DNA from: Acidobacteriaceae bacterium
GTDB lineage: Bacteria > Acidobacteriota > Terriglobia > Terriglobales > Acidobacteriaceae
DNA: 64,000 bases
Direction: 5' to 3'
NCBI GenBank assembly: GCA_003151335.1
Contig: PLXE01000054.1
Span: 1 to 64,000, forward strand
This document shows positions 23,605 through 31,562 of the stretch, in pieces (the first letter of the stretch is position 1; each line of letters starts with the position of its first letter). A program made the translations under genes and the position numbers. The notes below the pieces were generated by a model. That model saw only the letters and a list, made by a program, of their open reading frames with translations. It was not told where the DNA came from and made no database searches.

Positions 23605-23862
23605 ATGACGATCCAGCTTGAACTTAACCCAGAAATCATGGAGCGGCTTGCTGTAGAAGCCGAAGCGCAAGGCATACCGTTGGAGGCGTACGCGGAACGA
23701 CTGCTGCGGGAGGCAATTGCCAAGCACCCGGAGCCTCACGGGCAACTGTCTGTTGAAGAACTCCACGTTATGCTCAACGAGATCGCCGAAGGCTCGGATA
23801 AATTGCCAAACGTGCCAACCTTGGCATTCATTCGTGAAAGCTTTTACGAGGACCGTCGCTGA
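23605..23862 (+). CDS. Antitoxin-like small protein, partner not seen
   Basis: An 85-residue protein starting MTIQLELNPEIMERLAVEAEAQG; the frame is open upstream to 23470 but that part has no coding character. The start and the AYAERLLREAIA block resemble ribbon-helix-helix antitoxin N-termini, and the C-terminal PTLAFIRESFYEDRR resembles a toxin-binding tail. No PIN or RelE-type toxin follows: the next gene encodes an unrelated small membrane protein. It may be an orphan or solitary regulator. Confidence 0.5.
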   Translation: MTIQLELNPEIMERLAVEAEAQGIPLEAYAERLLREAIAKHPEPHGQLSVEELHVMLNEIAEGSDKLPNVPTLAFIRESFYEDRR

Positions 23863-23921
23863 AAAGGCCGGCACACCCAGTTGCGGAACTTCGGCAAGAG
23901 GTCTAGATTGTTGGGCAAGTA

Positions 23922-24167
23922 ATGGGGTGGCTTGTGTTCAGCCTCAGTTTCATTCTCATCATCGCCGGCCTGGCTTTCGGCGGCGCCACCACGCTCATCG
24001 GATTTGGCGGTCTGCTGGGCGCTTGGTTTCACCGCGCCTTGGGCACTCCCTTGCCTCTGCCGACCATTCACAATCCATTCGAGCGGCGCCTGTATATCTA
24101 TGTGGGAACCGGGGGATTCGTGGTGTGGGTCAGCGCCTTCTTGTACAGCCTGAAGATCGCGCCGTGA
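23922..24167 (+). CDS. Small two-helix membrane protein
   Basis: An 81-residue protein with a helix at about 2-35 (WLVFSLSFILIIAGLAFGG and continuing) and a second at about 58-78 (LYIYVGTGGFVVWVSAFLY), joined by a Pro-rich loop. No family recognised. It ends 28 bp from the convergent folP stop. Confidence 0.5.
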   Translation: MGWLVFSLSFILIIAGLAFGGATTLIGFGGLLGAWFHRALGTPLPLPTIHNPFERRLYIYVGTGGFVVWVSAFLYSLKIAP

Positions 24168-24194
24168 TTGGCGTCCTCTCGCGAGGACCGTCGC

Positions 24195-25115
24195 TCAAGC
24201 CTCTCCCTCGGCGGCAAGCACTTCATCGGCAACCGCGGCGGCTTCGACCGCTGGCTTCACGTCGTGGACCCGCACGATGTGGGCGCCGCGCAGGATGCTG
24301 GCCACCATGGCAGCCAGCGATCCATAAAGCCGTTCCGCGGGCGGCGCATCCTTGCCGGTCCGCTGGCCGACGGTGCGGCCCACAAACGATTTGCGCGAGG
24401 TCCCAGCCAGCAGCGGAAATCCGAAGCGGTGCAAGCGATCGAACTGCGCCAACAGGGGATAGTTCTCCTCGAAATTCTTGCCGAAGCCGAAGCCGGGATC
24501 GAGCACGATGCGCGGCCGCTGCACCCCACACTGCAGGGCAACCAGCAGGCGGTTGGCGAGGTCATGCTCCACCAATTCCGCGATCTTGGGCTCGCGCGGA
24601 AGATGGCGCCACTCTTCCGGCTGCCCGCGGGTGTGCATCAGCACCACGCCGCATTGCAGTTCGGCGCACGTCCGCGCCATCTCCGGGTCCCACTGAAAGG
24701 CGCTGACATCGTTGATGATCTCCGCGGCTGCGCCCACGGCCGCGCGGGCCACGCCTGATTTGTAGGTGTCCACCGAAATCACCGTTTCCGGCCGCGCTTG
24801 CAGGACGCCGCGCAGCACCGGCATCACCCGGCGCAGTTCTTCCTCCTCGCTGACCACCGGCTTTGACTGTGAGGTGGCGCTGGCCTCAACGCCGGCGAGG
24901 AGCGCTCCCGGCCGGGTGGACTCGCCACCCACATCCAGAATGTCGGCGCCCTCGTCCAGCATGTGCAGCGCGTGTTGCACCGCACGTTCCGGCTGCAGAA
25001 ACTCGCCTCCGTCGGAGAACGAATCCGGGGTAACGTTCACAACTCCCATGATGAGAGTTCGCCGTCCCAACTCCAGCGTGCGGGACCGTAGCTGCCAACG
25101 AAAGTGAGGGCGCAT
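24195..25115 (-). CDS. folP: Dihydropteroate synthase
   Basis: A protein of about 306 residues. It condenses 6-hydroxymethyl-dihydropterin diphosphate with p-aminobenzoate in folate synthesis. Signatures are IMGVVNVTPDSFSDGG, DILDVGGESTRPGA, ISVDTYKSGVARAA, IINDVSAF, LDPGFGFGKNFEENYPLL, AGTSRKSFVGRT and the C-terminal RVHDV. The start is placed at the ATG before RPHFRWQL; an upstream ATG at 25148 adds 11 residues and neither has a clear ribosome-binding site. It is divergent from the PBP4-type gene. Confidence 0.93.
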   Translation of the reverse strand: MRPHFRWQLRSRTLELGRRTLIMGVVNVTPDSFSDGGEFLQPERAVQHALHMLDEGADILDVGGESTRPGALLAGVEASATSQSKPVVSEEEELRRVMPVLRGVLQARPETVISVDTYKSGVARAAVGAAAEIINDVSAFQWDPEMARTCAELQCGVVLMHTRGQPEEWRHLPREPKIAELVEHDLANRLLVALQCGVQRPRIVLDPGFGFGKNFEENYPLLAQFDRLHRFGFPLLAGTSRKSFVGRTVGQRTGKDAPPAERLYGSLAAMVASILRGAHIVRVHDVKPAVEAAAVADEVLAAEGEA

Positions 25116-25211
25116 GAAACGATTGTAATGGCTGCCAAGGTGCGACATTCCGGCCGCAAAATGAAATATGGCACCCTTGCCTGCCAGTGCTAGAATTTAT
25201 GTAGTAGCCCC

Positions 25212-26792
25212 ATGTACCGGGTCCGCCATCTCGCCACCTTTATCCTGCTCTTCGCGCTGCTCTCGTCCGCTGTTGCCGCAACCAACAACAAGGCCGACAA
25301 GAAGCCGAGTGAGGAGAAGAAGCTGGCTGCCGAGATCGACAAGATCCTGAGCGGTCCCGAAGCGGCGCGCGGATTTTGGGGTATTTATGCGGTTTCGATG
25401 GACACCGGCAAGCCGCTCTATGCCCTCAACCAGGGCAAACTTTTTACCCCCGCATCCAACACCAAGCTGTTCACCACCGCGGCCGTCTTTGGGCTGATCG
25501 GCCCCGACTATCGCTTCAAGACGACGGTGGAAACCAAGGGCACGCTCGACAAGTACGGCCGGCTCAACTCCGATCTGGTGCTGGTAGGACGCGGCGATCC
25601 CAACCTCTCGGGACGGACCCTTCCCTACAACATGCACACGGAACGCAAGACGCCGCCGATTCAGGTGTTGCAAACTCTGGCCGATCAGCTTGTTCAACAA
25701 GGCTTGAAGTACATTGATGGCGACATCGTGGCCGACGATTCCTACTTCGTCTTCGAGCGCTATGGCGAGGGCTGGTCGCAGGATGATCTGGCGCGGGAAT
25801 GGGGCGCACCGGTTTCGGCGCTGACCATCAATGACAATGTCATCTTCGTGAACATCATGCCGGCGGACCGCCCCGGCGAACGCGCGTTCCTCACCGTCAC
25901 CCCTTTTCCCGAGTACTACAAAATCGATAACCGGGTGATGACCACGCCGCAAGGGACCGGACCGCGCACCGTATCCATCAATCGCGAGCCCGGCTCCAAC
26001 CAGCTCACCTTCTGGGGCAACATTCCGCAGGATGACCCCGGCTTCGGAGAAGCCCTGGCCATCGAGGATCCCGCCGATTTCGCGGCGCGGCTCTTCCGCG
26101 AACTGCTGGAGGAGCGGGGCGTCACCATTTACGGACGCGCGCGCACTCATCACACCGAACTTGCGTCCACGCAGACCTTCAGCGTCACTTCGATGGCTTC
26201 CGGCGGCGGCGACACGACGCGACCGCCCAATCCCTCGCCCCTGGTGCTGGCCAGCTATCAATCGCAGCCGCTCGCGCAAGACCTGCGGGTCATCAACAAG
26301 GTGAGCCAGAACCTGCACGCCGAACTGATGCTGCGCTTGCTGGGCAAGGAGAAGGGCACGTCGGGCTCGATCCAGGGCGGCCTGGAAGTTCTGCGCGGCT
26401 TCCTGATTCGCGCCGGGATCAAGCCGGAACAGTTCGTCTTTCTCGACGGCTCGGGACTGTCGCGCGAGAACCTGGTCACTCCCGACGCGGTGGTTGCCAT
26501 CCTGCTCTACTGCCACAAGCAACCCTGGGGTCAGCTCTATGAAGATACGCTGCCTATCGCCGGAGTGGACGGATCGCTGGCGGAACGTTTTCGCAGCACG
26601 CCGGTGCTGGGTCTGGTGCATGGCAAAACCGGATCGCTGGCACACGTGTACGCGCTGGCGGGCTACGCCACTACCCAGGGCGGCGAACACATCGCGTTCT
26701 CCATCATGACCAACAACGACACCATGCCCTCTAAGAAAGCGCTCGACACCATTGACCAGATCGTGGAGAAAATGGTCGAAGACAAAAAGTAG
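25212..26792 (+). CDS. dacB: D-alanyl-D-alanine carboxypeptidase/endopeptidase (PBP4 family)
   Basis: A 526-residue periplasmic class C penicillin-binding protein. The signal peptide is about 1-22 (TFILLFALLSSAVA). The active-site triad is complete: Ser82 and Lys85 in TPASNTKLF, the SxN-type motif SGLSREN near 416, and HGKTGSL near 473. The large insert between the first two motifs is typical of PBP4 and includes SDLVLVGRGDPNLSGR. It trims or cleaves peptidoglycan peptide cross-links. Confidence 0.92.
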   Translation: MYRVRHLATFILLFALLSSAVAATNNKADKKPSEEKKLAAEIDKILSGPEAARGFWGIYAVSMDTGKPLYALNQGKLFTPASNTKLFTTAAVFGLIGPDYRFKTTVETKGTLDKYGRLNSDLVLVGRGDPNLSGRTLPYNMHTERKTPPIQVLQTLADQLVQQGLKYIDGDIVADDSYFVFERYGEGWSQDDLAREWGAPVSALTINDNVIFVNIMPADRPGERAFLTVTPFPEYYKIDNRVMTTPQGTGPRTVSINREPGSNQLTFWGNIPQDDPGFGEALAIEDPADFAARLFRELLEERGVTIYGRARTHHTELASTQTFSVTSMASGGGDTTRPPNPSPLVLASYQSQPLAQDLRVINKVSQNLHAELMLRLLGKEKGTSGSIQGGLEVLRGFLIRAGIKPEQFVFLDGSGLSRENLVTPDAVVAILLYCHKQPWGQLYEDTLPIAGVDGSLAERFRSTPVLGLVHGKTGSLAHVYALAGYATTQGGEHIAFSIMTNNDTMPSKKALDTIDQIVEKMVEDKK

Positions 26793-26906
26793 CTGCCTGC
26801 CTGAAGTATTAGATGTTTCTACTTGTCATGTAACCGCCACGGACAATCGTGTACAACAGTATCTTGCAGTTATCTCGACCTACTAACAGAAGGAGCACGC
26901 ACCGCC

Positions 26907-27368
26907 ATGATTGAACGTCTCAAAGAGAGCTTTGGGGGAGTACTGGGCTTCAAAGTCGCCGGCAAACTGACGGCCGAAGACATCAAGGCATTTGAGCCGC
27001 AGCTCGAAATCGTGATTGCCCAGCGCAAACACAAGCCCATCGGCATTCTCGCCGATCTTTCGCAGATGCACGGCGCCGACTGGGGAGCGCGCTGGGAGGA
27101 GATGCGGTTTCTGCAGAAGCACACCGACCACATCGCGCGCATGGCAGTGGTGGGCGCCGACAAGTGGGAAGAGATTGTGGCGATCGTCACTGCGGGCGCA
27201 GCGATTCTTGAGGCCGAGACGCACTATTTCGACAGCTCCGAAATCCTGCACGCCTGGGAGTGGGTCCGCACGGCGAAGCACGCCGAGGACGTTCCCGTCC
27301 GCCAGATCTCGCCTGGGACAGGCATCTGGAAGGACTACCATCCAGAGTGGATGGACATCGGCACGTAG
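26907..27368 (+). CDS. SpoIIAA-like (STAS-fold) protein
   Basis: A 153-residue protein. The ATG at 26907 follows AGAAGGAG; the frame extends to 26823 without support. The pattern (MIERLKESFGGVLGFKVAGKLTAEDIKAFEPQLE, shown here only as the start of the domain, then PIGILADLSQMHG and DHIARMAVVGADKWEE) matches the SpoIIAA-like family. Its function outside sporulation is unknown; it lacks an obvious phosphorylated Ser motif of true anti-anti-sigma factors. Confidence 0.75.
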   Translation: MIERLKESFGGVLGFKVAGKLTAEDIKAFEPQLEIVIAQRKHKPIGILADLSQMHGADWGARWEEMRFLQKHTDHIARMAVVGADKWEEIVAIVTAGAAILEAETHYFDSSEILHAWEWVRTAKHAEDVPVRQISPGTGIWKDYHPEWMDIGT

Positions 27369-27499
27369 CCCCTTCAACCTCACAAGACAAAGGCCCCAGC
27401 CGCGCTTATCATTGAGGTTGGCCTGCGCTTCCGCCGCATCCCGCCGAAGCGCACGGCATCTATTAAACTGCACTGATAAACACCTGAGAGGACGCACTT

Positions 27500-29125
27500 A
27501 TGGCTACCACAACGACTCCCGCCCGGGAAGGAACTCGCATTTCCGCCACCATCAACAACGCCCAGATCCCCGCCATCTTCAAGAACGAACCCTCGGTTGA
27601 TTTCGCCAATCCGGAGAACGCGCGCCGCATGAAGGCGGCCATCGAGAAAGTCCGCAACGAGCTGGGCCGCGAGTACGACCTGGTCATCGGCGGCCGCCAC
27701 CTGAAGACCGCCGAGAAGACGCAGTCGCTCAATCCCGCCAAGCCGTCGGAGATTGTCGGCATTCATCAGGCGGCGGGCGCGAGCGAGGTTGGGCCCGCGA
27801 TGAAGGCTGCGCTAAAGGCGTTCGAGACCTGGAAATTTTCCTCCATCGAGGAACGCACCAACCTGCTGTTCCGGGTGAGCGTACTGCTGCGCGAGCGCAA
27901 GTTCGAGCTGATGGCGTGGATGATCTTTGAGGTCGGCAAGAACTGGGCCGAGGCCGATGGCGACATCGCCGAGCTGATCGACTTCTGCGATTTCTACGCC
28001 CTGGAAGCGCTGCGCCTCTCCAAGGCCGGGCCGCCGGTGCAGTTGCCGGGCGAGCGCGACCACCTGCGCTACATTCCGCTGGGCGTGGGCGTGGTAATTC
28101 CGCCGTGGAATTTTCCTGGCGCCATCATGGGCGGCATGACCCTGGCCTCCGTCGTGTGTGGCAACACGGTCATCCTGAAGCCCTCCAGCGATTCGCCCAC
28201 CATCGCGGCGAAATTCTTCGAGATCCTGGAAGAAGCCGGCCTGCCCGACGGCGTGGTCAACTTCTGCCCCGGCCACGGCAACAGCTTCGGCAATGCCATC
28301 GTCGAGCATCCCCAGACGCGCTACATCGCCTTCACCGGATCGAAGGAAGTTGGGCTGCACATCAACCAGCGGGCCGCGGTGCAGCAACCCGGCCAGATCT
28401 GGATCAAGCGCACCATCCTGGAGATGGGCGGCAAGGACTCCATCGTGGTGGACACCGACGCCGATCTCGATGCCGCGGTCGAAGGCGTGGCCGTCTCGTC
28501 GTTTGGATTCAGCGGGCAGAAGTGCTCGGCGTGCTCGCGCGCCATCGTCGATGAGCGCGTGTACGACAAATTTTTGCAACGCCTGAAGGAGCGCGTGGAG
28601 AAGATCACGGTTGGCGACCCCACGCAGAACCCGGGGATGGGCCCGGTGGTCAACGAGAAATCGATGAAGTCGATTCTGGGCTATATCGAGAAGGGCATCG
28701 CGGAAGGCGGAAGGCTGATTACCGGCGGCGCGCGCGCCACCGAAGCCGGCGATGGCTACTTCATCCAGCCCACCGTGATTGCCGATGTCGGTCCCATGGC
28801 GACCATTTCGCAGCAGGAAATCTTCGGCCCGGTGCTGGCGGTGATCAAATCGCGCGGCTTCGAACACGGCCTCGAAATCGCCAACAACACCGAGTTCGGC
28901 CTGACCGGCGCGGTCTATACCACCTCGGAGGATAAGATCGAGGCGGCCAAAGAGCAGTTCCACGTCGGCAACCTGTACATCAATCGCAAGTGCACGGGAG
29001 CGATGGTGGGCGCGCATCCCTTCGGCGGCTTCAACATGTCGGGCACCGACTCCAAGGCCGGCGGCCCGGACTACCTGTTGCTGTTCACCCAGGCGAAGTC
29101 CATTGGGGAGAAGATCGCAAGATAG
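27500..29125 (+). CDS. L-glutamate gamma-semialdehyde (P5C) dehydrogenase
   Basis: A 541-residue aldehyde dehydrogenase of the stand-alone P5C dehydrogenase group (RocA/PruA type). It oxidises glutamate semialdehyde to glutamate in proline and arginine breakdown. Motifs: VVIPPWNFPGAIMGGM (NAD-site Asn), ILKPSSDSP, FTGSKEVG, LEMGGKD (general base Glu) and FSGQKCSACSRAI (catalytic Cys). The N-terminal 40 residues before the core are typical for the group. No proline dehydrogenase gene is nearby. The stop codon overlaps a 14-bp tandem repeat. Confidence 0.9.
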   Translation: MATTTTPAREGTRISATINNAQIPAIFKNEPSVDFANPENARRMKAAIEKVRNELGREYDLVIGGRHLKTAEKTQSLNPAKPSEIVGIHQAAGASEVGPAMKAALKAFETWKFSSIEERTNLLFRVSVLLRERKFELMAWMIFEVGKNWAEADGDIAELIDFCDFYALEALRLSKAGPPVQLPGERDHLRYIPLGVGVVIPPWNFPGAIMGGMTLASVVCGNTVILKPSSDSPTIAAKFFEILEEAGLPDGVVNFCPGHGNSFGNAIVEHPQTRYIAFTGSKEVGLHINQRAAVQQPGQIWIKRTILEMGGKDSIVVDTDADLDAAVEGVAVSSFGFSGQKCSACSRAIVDERVYDKFLQRLKERVEKITVGDPTQNPGMGPVVNEKSMKSILGYIEKGIAEGGRLITGGARATEAGDGYFIQPTVIADVGPMATISQQEIFGPVLAVIKSRGFEHGLEIANNTEFGLTGAVYTTSEDKIEAAKEQFHVGNLYINRKCTGAMVGAHPFGGFNMSGTDSKAGGPDYLLLFTQAKSIGEKIAR

Positions 29126-29151
29126 GGGATAGTGGTTAGGGGATAGTGGTT
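29124..29151. repeat. Two tandem 14-bp copies
   Basis: AGGGGATAGTGGTT occurs twice head to tail (29124-29137 and 29138-29151), beginning within the last codon of the upstream gene and followed by a partial third start AGTGG. Confidence 0.85.
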
Positions 29152-29203
29152 AGTGGCCGGGGAGAAATCTCCGGCCCGTTTTGTTCTGGCCGGTGCGCCG
29201 ATC

Positions 29204-30145
29204 TCATTCTGTCCGGAAGCCGATGGCGGCCATCATGCGTCCGGTTTTGCCGAACGCGGCGCGGTGCGAGTAGAAGCGCGCCGTGTCGCACGCGGTGCAT
29301 CCATCGACGACGCTAATGTGTTCCGCGGGCACCCCGGCGTCTTCGAGCTGTCGACGGTTGGCCTCGACCAGATCAAGATGCAGTTCGGGACCAAGCTCGC
29401 TGTGACCGGGGGCCCCCGCGGTCAGAAACAACATGGGATAGCGAACGTGAATGGCGTCAGCGTCGAAGACCTCTTCGAAGAGGTCGCCGCTGTAGGAGAA
29501 TTGCGAGTCGAACTCGGCGCGCACTTCGGGGCCAACCTGATAGCAGCAACGCCGGATGGACGGCCCGATAGCGGCGCGCAGATCACGCGGCGCGCTGCCA
29601 AACTGCCGGCGCATTTCGCCCACGCCCTTCTCCACGATGCGGGCGGCAGTGCCGCGCCACCCCGCGTGGAATGCGCCAATCACGCGGCGCTTCACGTCAG
29701 CTATTAACACGGGAACGCAATCGGCGGTCTTGATGGCCAGCAGCAAGCCGGGCGTGTCGGTGATGATGCCGTCCCCCGCCAGCGGCCCGCGAGGCAGCGC
29801 GCTCACGCGATGGACCACCGCCGAGTGCATCTGCTTCATTTGCACCAGCGGCCAGGCGCCACCAGAGTTCTCGCTCGCCGCGCCCAGCGCTTCCAGAAAC
29901 AACGCGCGGTTACGCGCGACATTCTCTTTGCTGTCCGCCGGGGTGAGGCCGAGGTTCAAGCTCCGTCCGCCGTAGCAAGTCGAAACCCCGCCCTGTCGAG
30001 TACTGAATCCATGCACCAGCCACGGCAGGGCCGCGAGGCTTGGCGCGCGCAGAATCTCCAGGGCGTTTCCGGTCGCGACCGCGGGTTGGTCCGGCTGAGA
30101 TTTCCGGCGTGTGGAATGGGGGTTGGAATTCGGGCGCGCGGACAC
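29204..30145 (-). CDS. pgeF: Peptidoglycan editing factor (YfiH/DUF152)
   Basis: A 313-residue protein (GTG start; a shorter start is possible because the first 30 residues are low in conservation). The metal-site residues of the PgeF/laccase-domain family are present: His in QMKQMHSAVVH, Cys in AIKTADCVPVLIAD and His in GAFHAGWRGT. C-terminal blocks are AIGPSIRRCCYQVGPEV and CTACDTARFYSHRA. E. coli PgeF removes peptidoglycan precursors carrying L-Ser in place of L-Ala; other members were described as nucleoside phosphorylases. It is divergent from thiE. Confidence 0.9.
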   Translation of the reverse strand: MSARPNSNPHSTRRKSQPDQPAVATGNALEILRAPSLAALPWLVHGFSTRQGGVSTCYGGRSLNLGLTPADSKENVARNRALFLEALGAASENSGGAWPLVQMKQMHSAVVHRVSALPRGPLAGDGIITDTPGLLLAIKTADCVPVLIADVKRRVIGAFHAGWRGTAARIVEKGVGEMRRQFGSAPRDLRAAIGPSIRRCCYQVGPEVRAEFDSQFSYSGDLFEEVFDADAIHVRYPMLFLTAGAPGHSELGPELHLDLVEANRRQLEDAGVPAEHISVVDGCTACDTARFYSHRAAFGKTGRMMAAIGFRTE

Positions 30146-30216
30146 GGCCCTATTCTAATGGAATAGCGCGGCTGGAACTCTGCCTCTCCCTTTGGCGGAA
30201 TACAATCGGTGCGGCG

Positions 30217-30864
30217 ATGCTGCTCTACTACATCACGGACCGCAAGAGCCTGGCAGGAACGGACGCGCAGCAGCGCAGCCGATTGCTGGCCAGGATTGGC
30301 GAGGCGGCGCACGCCGGGGTTGACTACATTCAGCTTCGCGAAAAAGATCTGGCGGCGCGCGATCTGGAACGGCTGGCGCGCGAGGCGGTGCGAATGGTTC
30401 GAGCGTATTCCGCGACGGCAAAGCTGCTGATCAACGGGCGCGCCGACGTTGCGCTCGCCTCCGGGGCCGACGGCGTGCATCTTCCCACAGGCGAGCTCGC
30501 TGCCTCAGAGGTTCGCGCGCTGTGGATGCGAGCCAGCGAGCGAGCGCCGGTGATTGCGGTCTCGACTCACACCATCGAAGAGGTGCATGCCGCCGCGACC
30601 CATGGAGCAAACTTCGCAGTGCTGGCGCCGATTTTCGAGAAGGCGCACACTGACGTACGGCCGGTCGGCATTGACGCGCTGCGCGCCGCCTGTGCATCAA
30701 CGCTCCCCGCAGAATTTGCGGTATTGGCCCTGGGAGGAGTCACTCTCGCGAACGTCGAAGCGTGCCTCGCTGCGGGCGCGGCCGGAGTCGCGGGGATTCG
30801 CTTGTTTCAGAACGGCGATATCGTCGAGACGGTCCGCCGCCTGCGCGCGCTGAAACACATCTAA
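30217..30864 (+). CDS. thiE: Thiamine phosphate synthase
   Basis: A 215-residue TIM-barrel protein. The start at 30217 (MLLYYITDRKSL) matches family N-termini; the frame is open further upstream across the divergent gene. Blocks: ITDRKSL, DYIQLREKDL, LLINGRADVALASGADGVHLP, VSTHTIEEVHAA, FAVLAPIFE and VLALGGVTLANVEACLAAGAAGVAGIR. It joins the thiazole and pyrimidine halves of thiamine. TenI, a close relative lacking this activity, is less likely because the substrate-binding LREKD motif is kept. Confidence 0.88.
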   Translation: MLLYYITDRKSLAGTDAQQRSRLLARIGEAAHAGVDYIQLREKDLAARDLERLAREAVRMVRAYSATAKLLINGRADVALASGADGVHLPTGELAASEVRALWMRASERAPVIAVSTHTIEEVHAAATHGANFAVLAPIFEKAHTDVRPVGIDALRAACASTLPAEFAVLALGGVTLANVEACLAAGAAGVAGIRLFQNGDIVETVRRLRALKHI

Positions 30865-30895
30865 TTAGGCTTGCACAATAGAGTGACGAAACCTT

Positions 30896-30987
30896 GGAAT
30901 TGTCATCACGAGCGAAGCCGGGGTCCCCAGCGAGGGCCGCTTTTGCCCTCGACCCCGAAAAACCCGGGCGCCCGTAATGACAATTCC
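30896..30987. repeat. 92-bp MITE-like palindromic element
   Basis: The ends are inverted copies: GGAATTGTCATCACGAGCG at the left and the complement of GGAATTGTCATTACGGGCG at the right (17 of 19 identical). Inside, GGGGTC/GACCCC and GAGGGC/GCCCTC extend the hairpin around CGCTTTT. It lies just downstream of thiE. Confidence 0.75.
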
Positions 30988-31064
30988 GCAATTCTTGCCG
31001 ACTTCCGGTGCCGTTGCAATTCTCACTAAGTGCGATCGCCGAGGTTCAACGTTGTCGAGTCCCG

Positions 31065-31442
31065 TCACGCGAGCGCGATGACGTCGATCTCCACCAGCAC
31101 ATCCTTGGGCAGACGAGCGACCTCGACCGTGGAGCGCGCGGGCGGCGCTCCTGTGAAGTGGCGGCCATAGACGTCGTTCATGGCGGCGAAGTCAGACATG
31201 TTCTTGAGGAAGACGGTGGTCTTCACGACCTGTGGCAGCGAGCTGCCCGCGGCTTTGAGGATGCCTGCCAGATTTTGCAGCACGCGCTCCGTCTGCGCCG
31301 CCACGTCGCCAGAAATGAGCTGTTGGGTCGCGGGATCGAGCGCGATCTGTCCGGAGAGAAATACCAGGCCGTTGGCCTTGATGGCCTGAGAGTACGGCCC
31401 GATGGCCTTGGGCCCGTCGTTGGTGGCGATCACTTCGCGCAT
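31065..31442 (-). CDS. ridA: RidA family enamine/imine deaminase
   Basis: A 125-residue protein with the full RidA pattern: GPKAIGPYSQAIKANGLVFLSGQI, TERVLQNLAGIL, VVKTTVFLKNM and PARSTVEVARLPKDVLVEID with the substrate-binding Arg. It hydrolyses reactive 2-aminoacrylate-type intermediates released by PLP enzymes. It stands alone between the palindromic element and ppk1. Confidence 0.92.
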   Translation of the reverse strand: MREVIATNDGPKAIGPYSQAIKANGLVFLSGQIALDPATQQLISGDVAAQTERVLQNLAGILKAAGSSLPQVVKTTVFLKNMSDFAAMNDVYGRHFTGAPPARSTVEVARLPKDVLVEIDVIALA

Positions 31443-31562
31443 GGCGTCCTCCCGACTTGTCTAGGAATCAGTGCGTCTCGATTTTCGCACAGGCTGGGCG
31501 AGCGCGGCAGCCCAGTTCACGGGAGTTCAGCGGCATCCAACCACCTCATGCCAGTTCCGGCT

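Noticed and set aside
25197-29017. Long minus-strand frames opposite the PBP4-type and P5C dehydrogenase genes
   Set aside because: Antisense shadows: composition follows the real genes and no start signals or motifs are seen.
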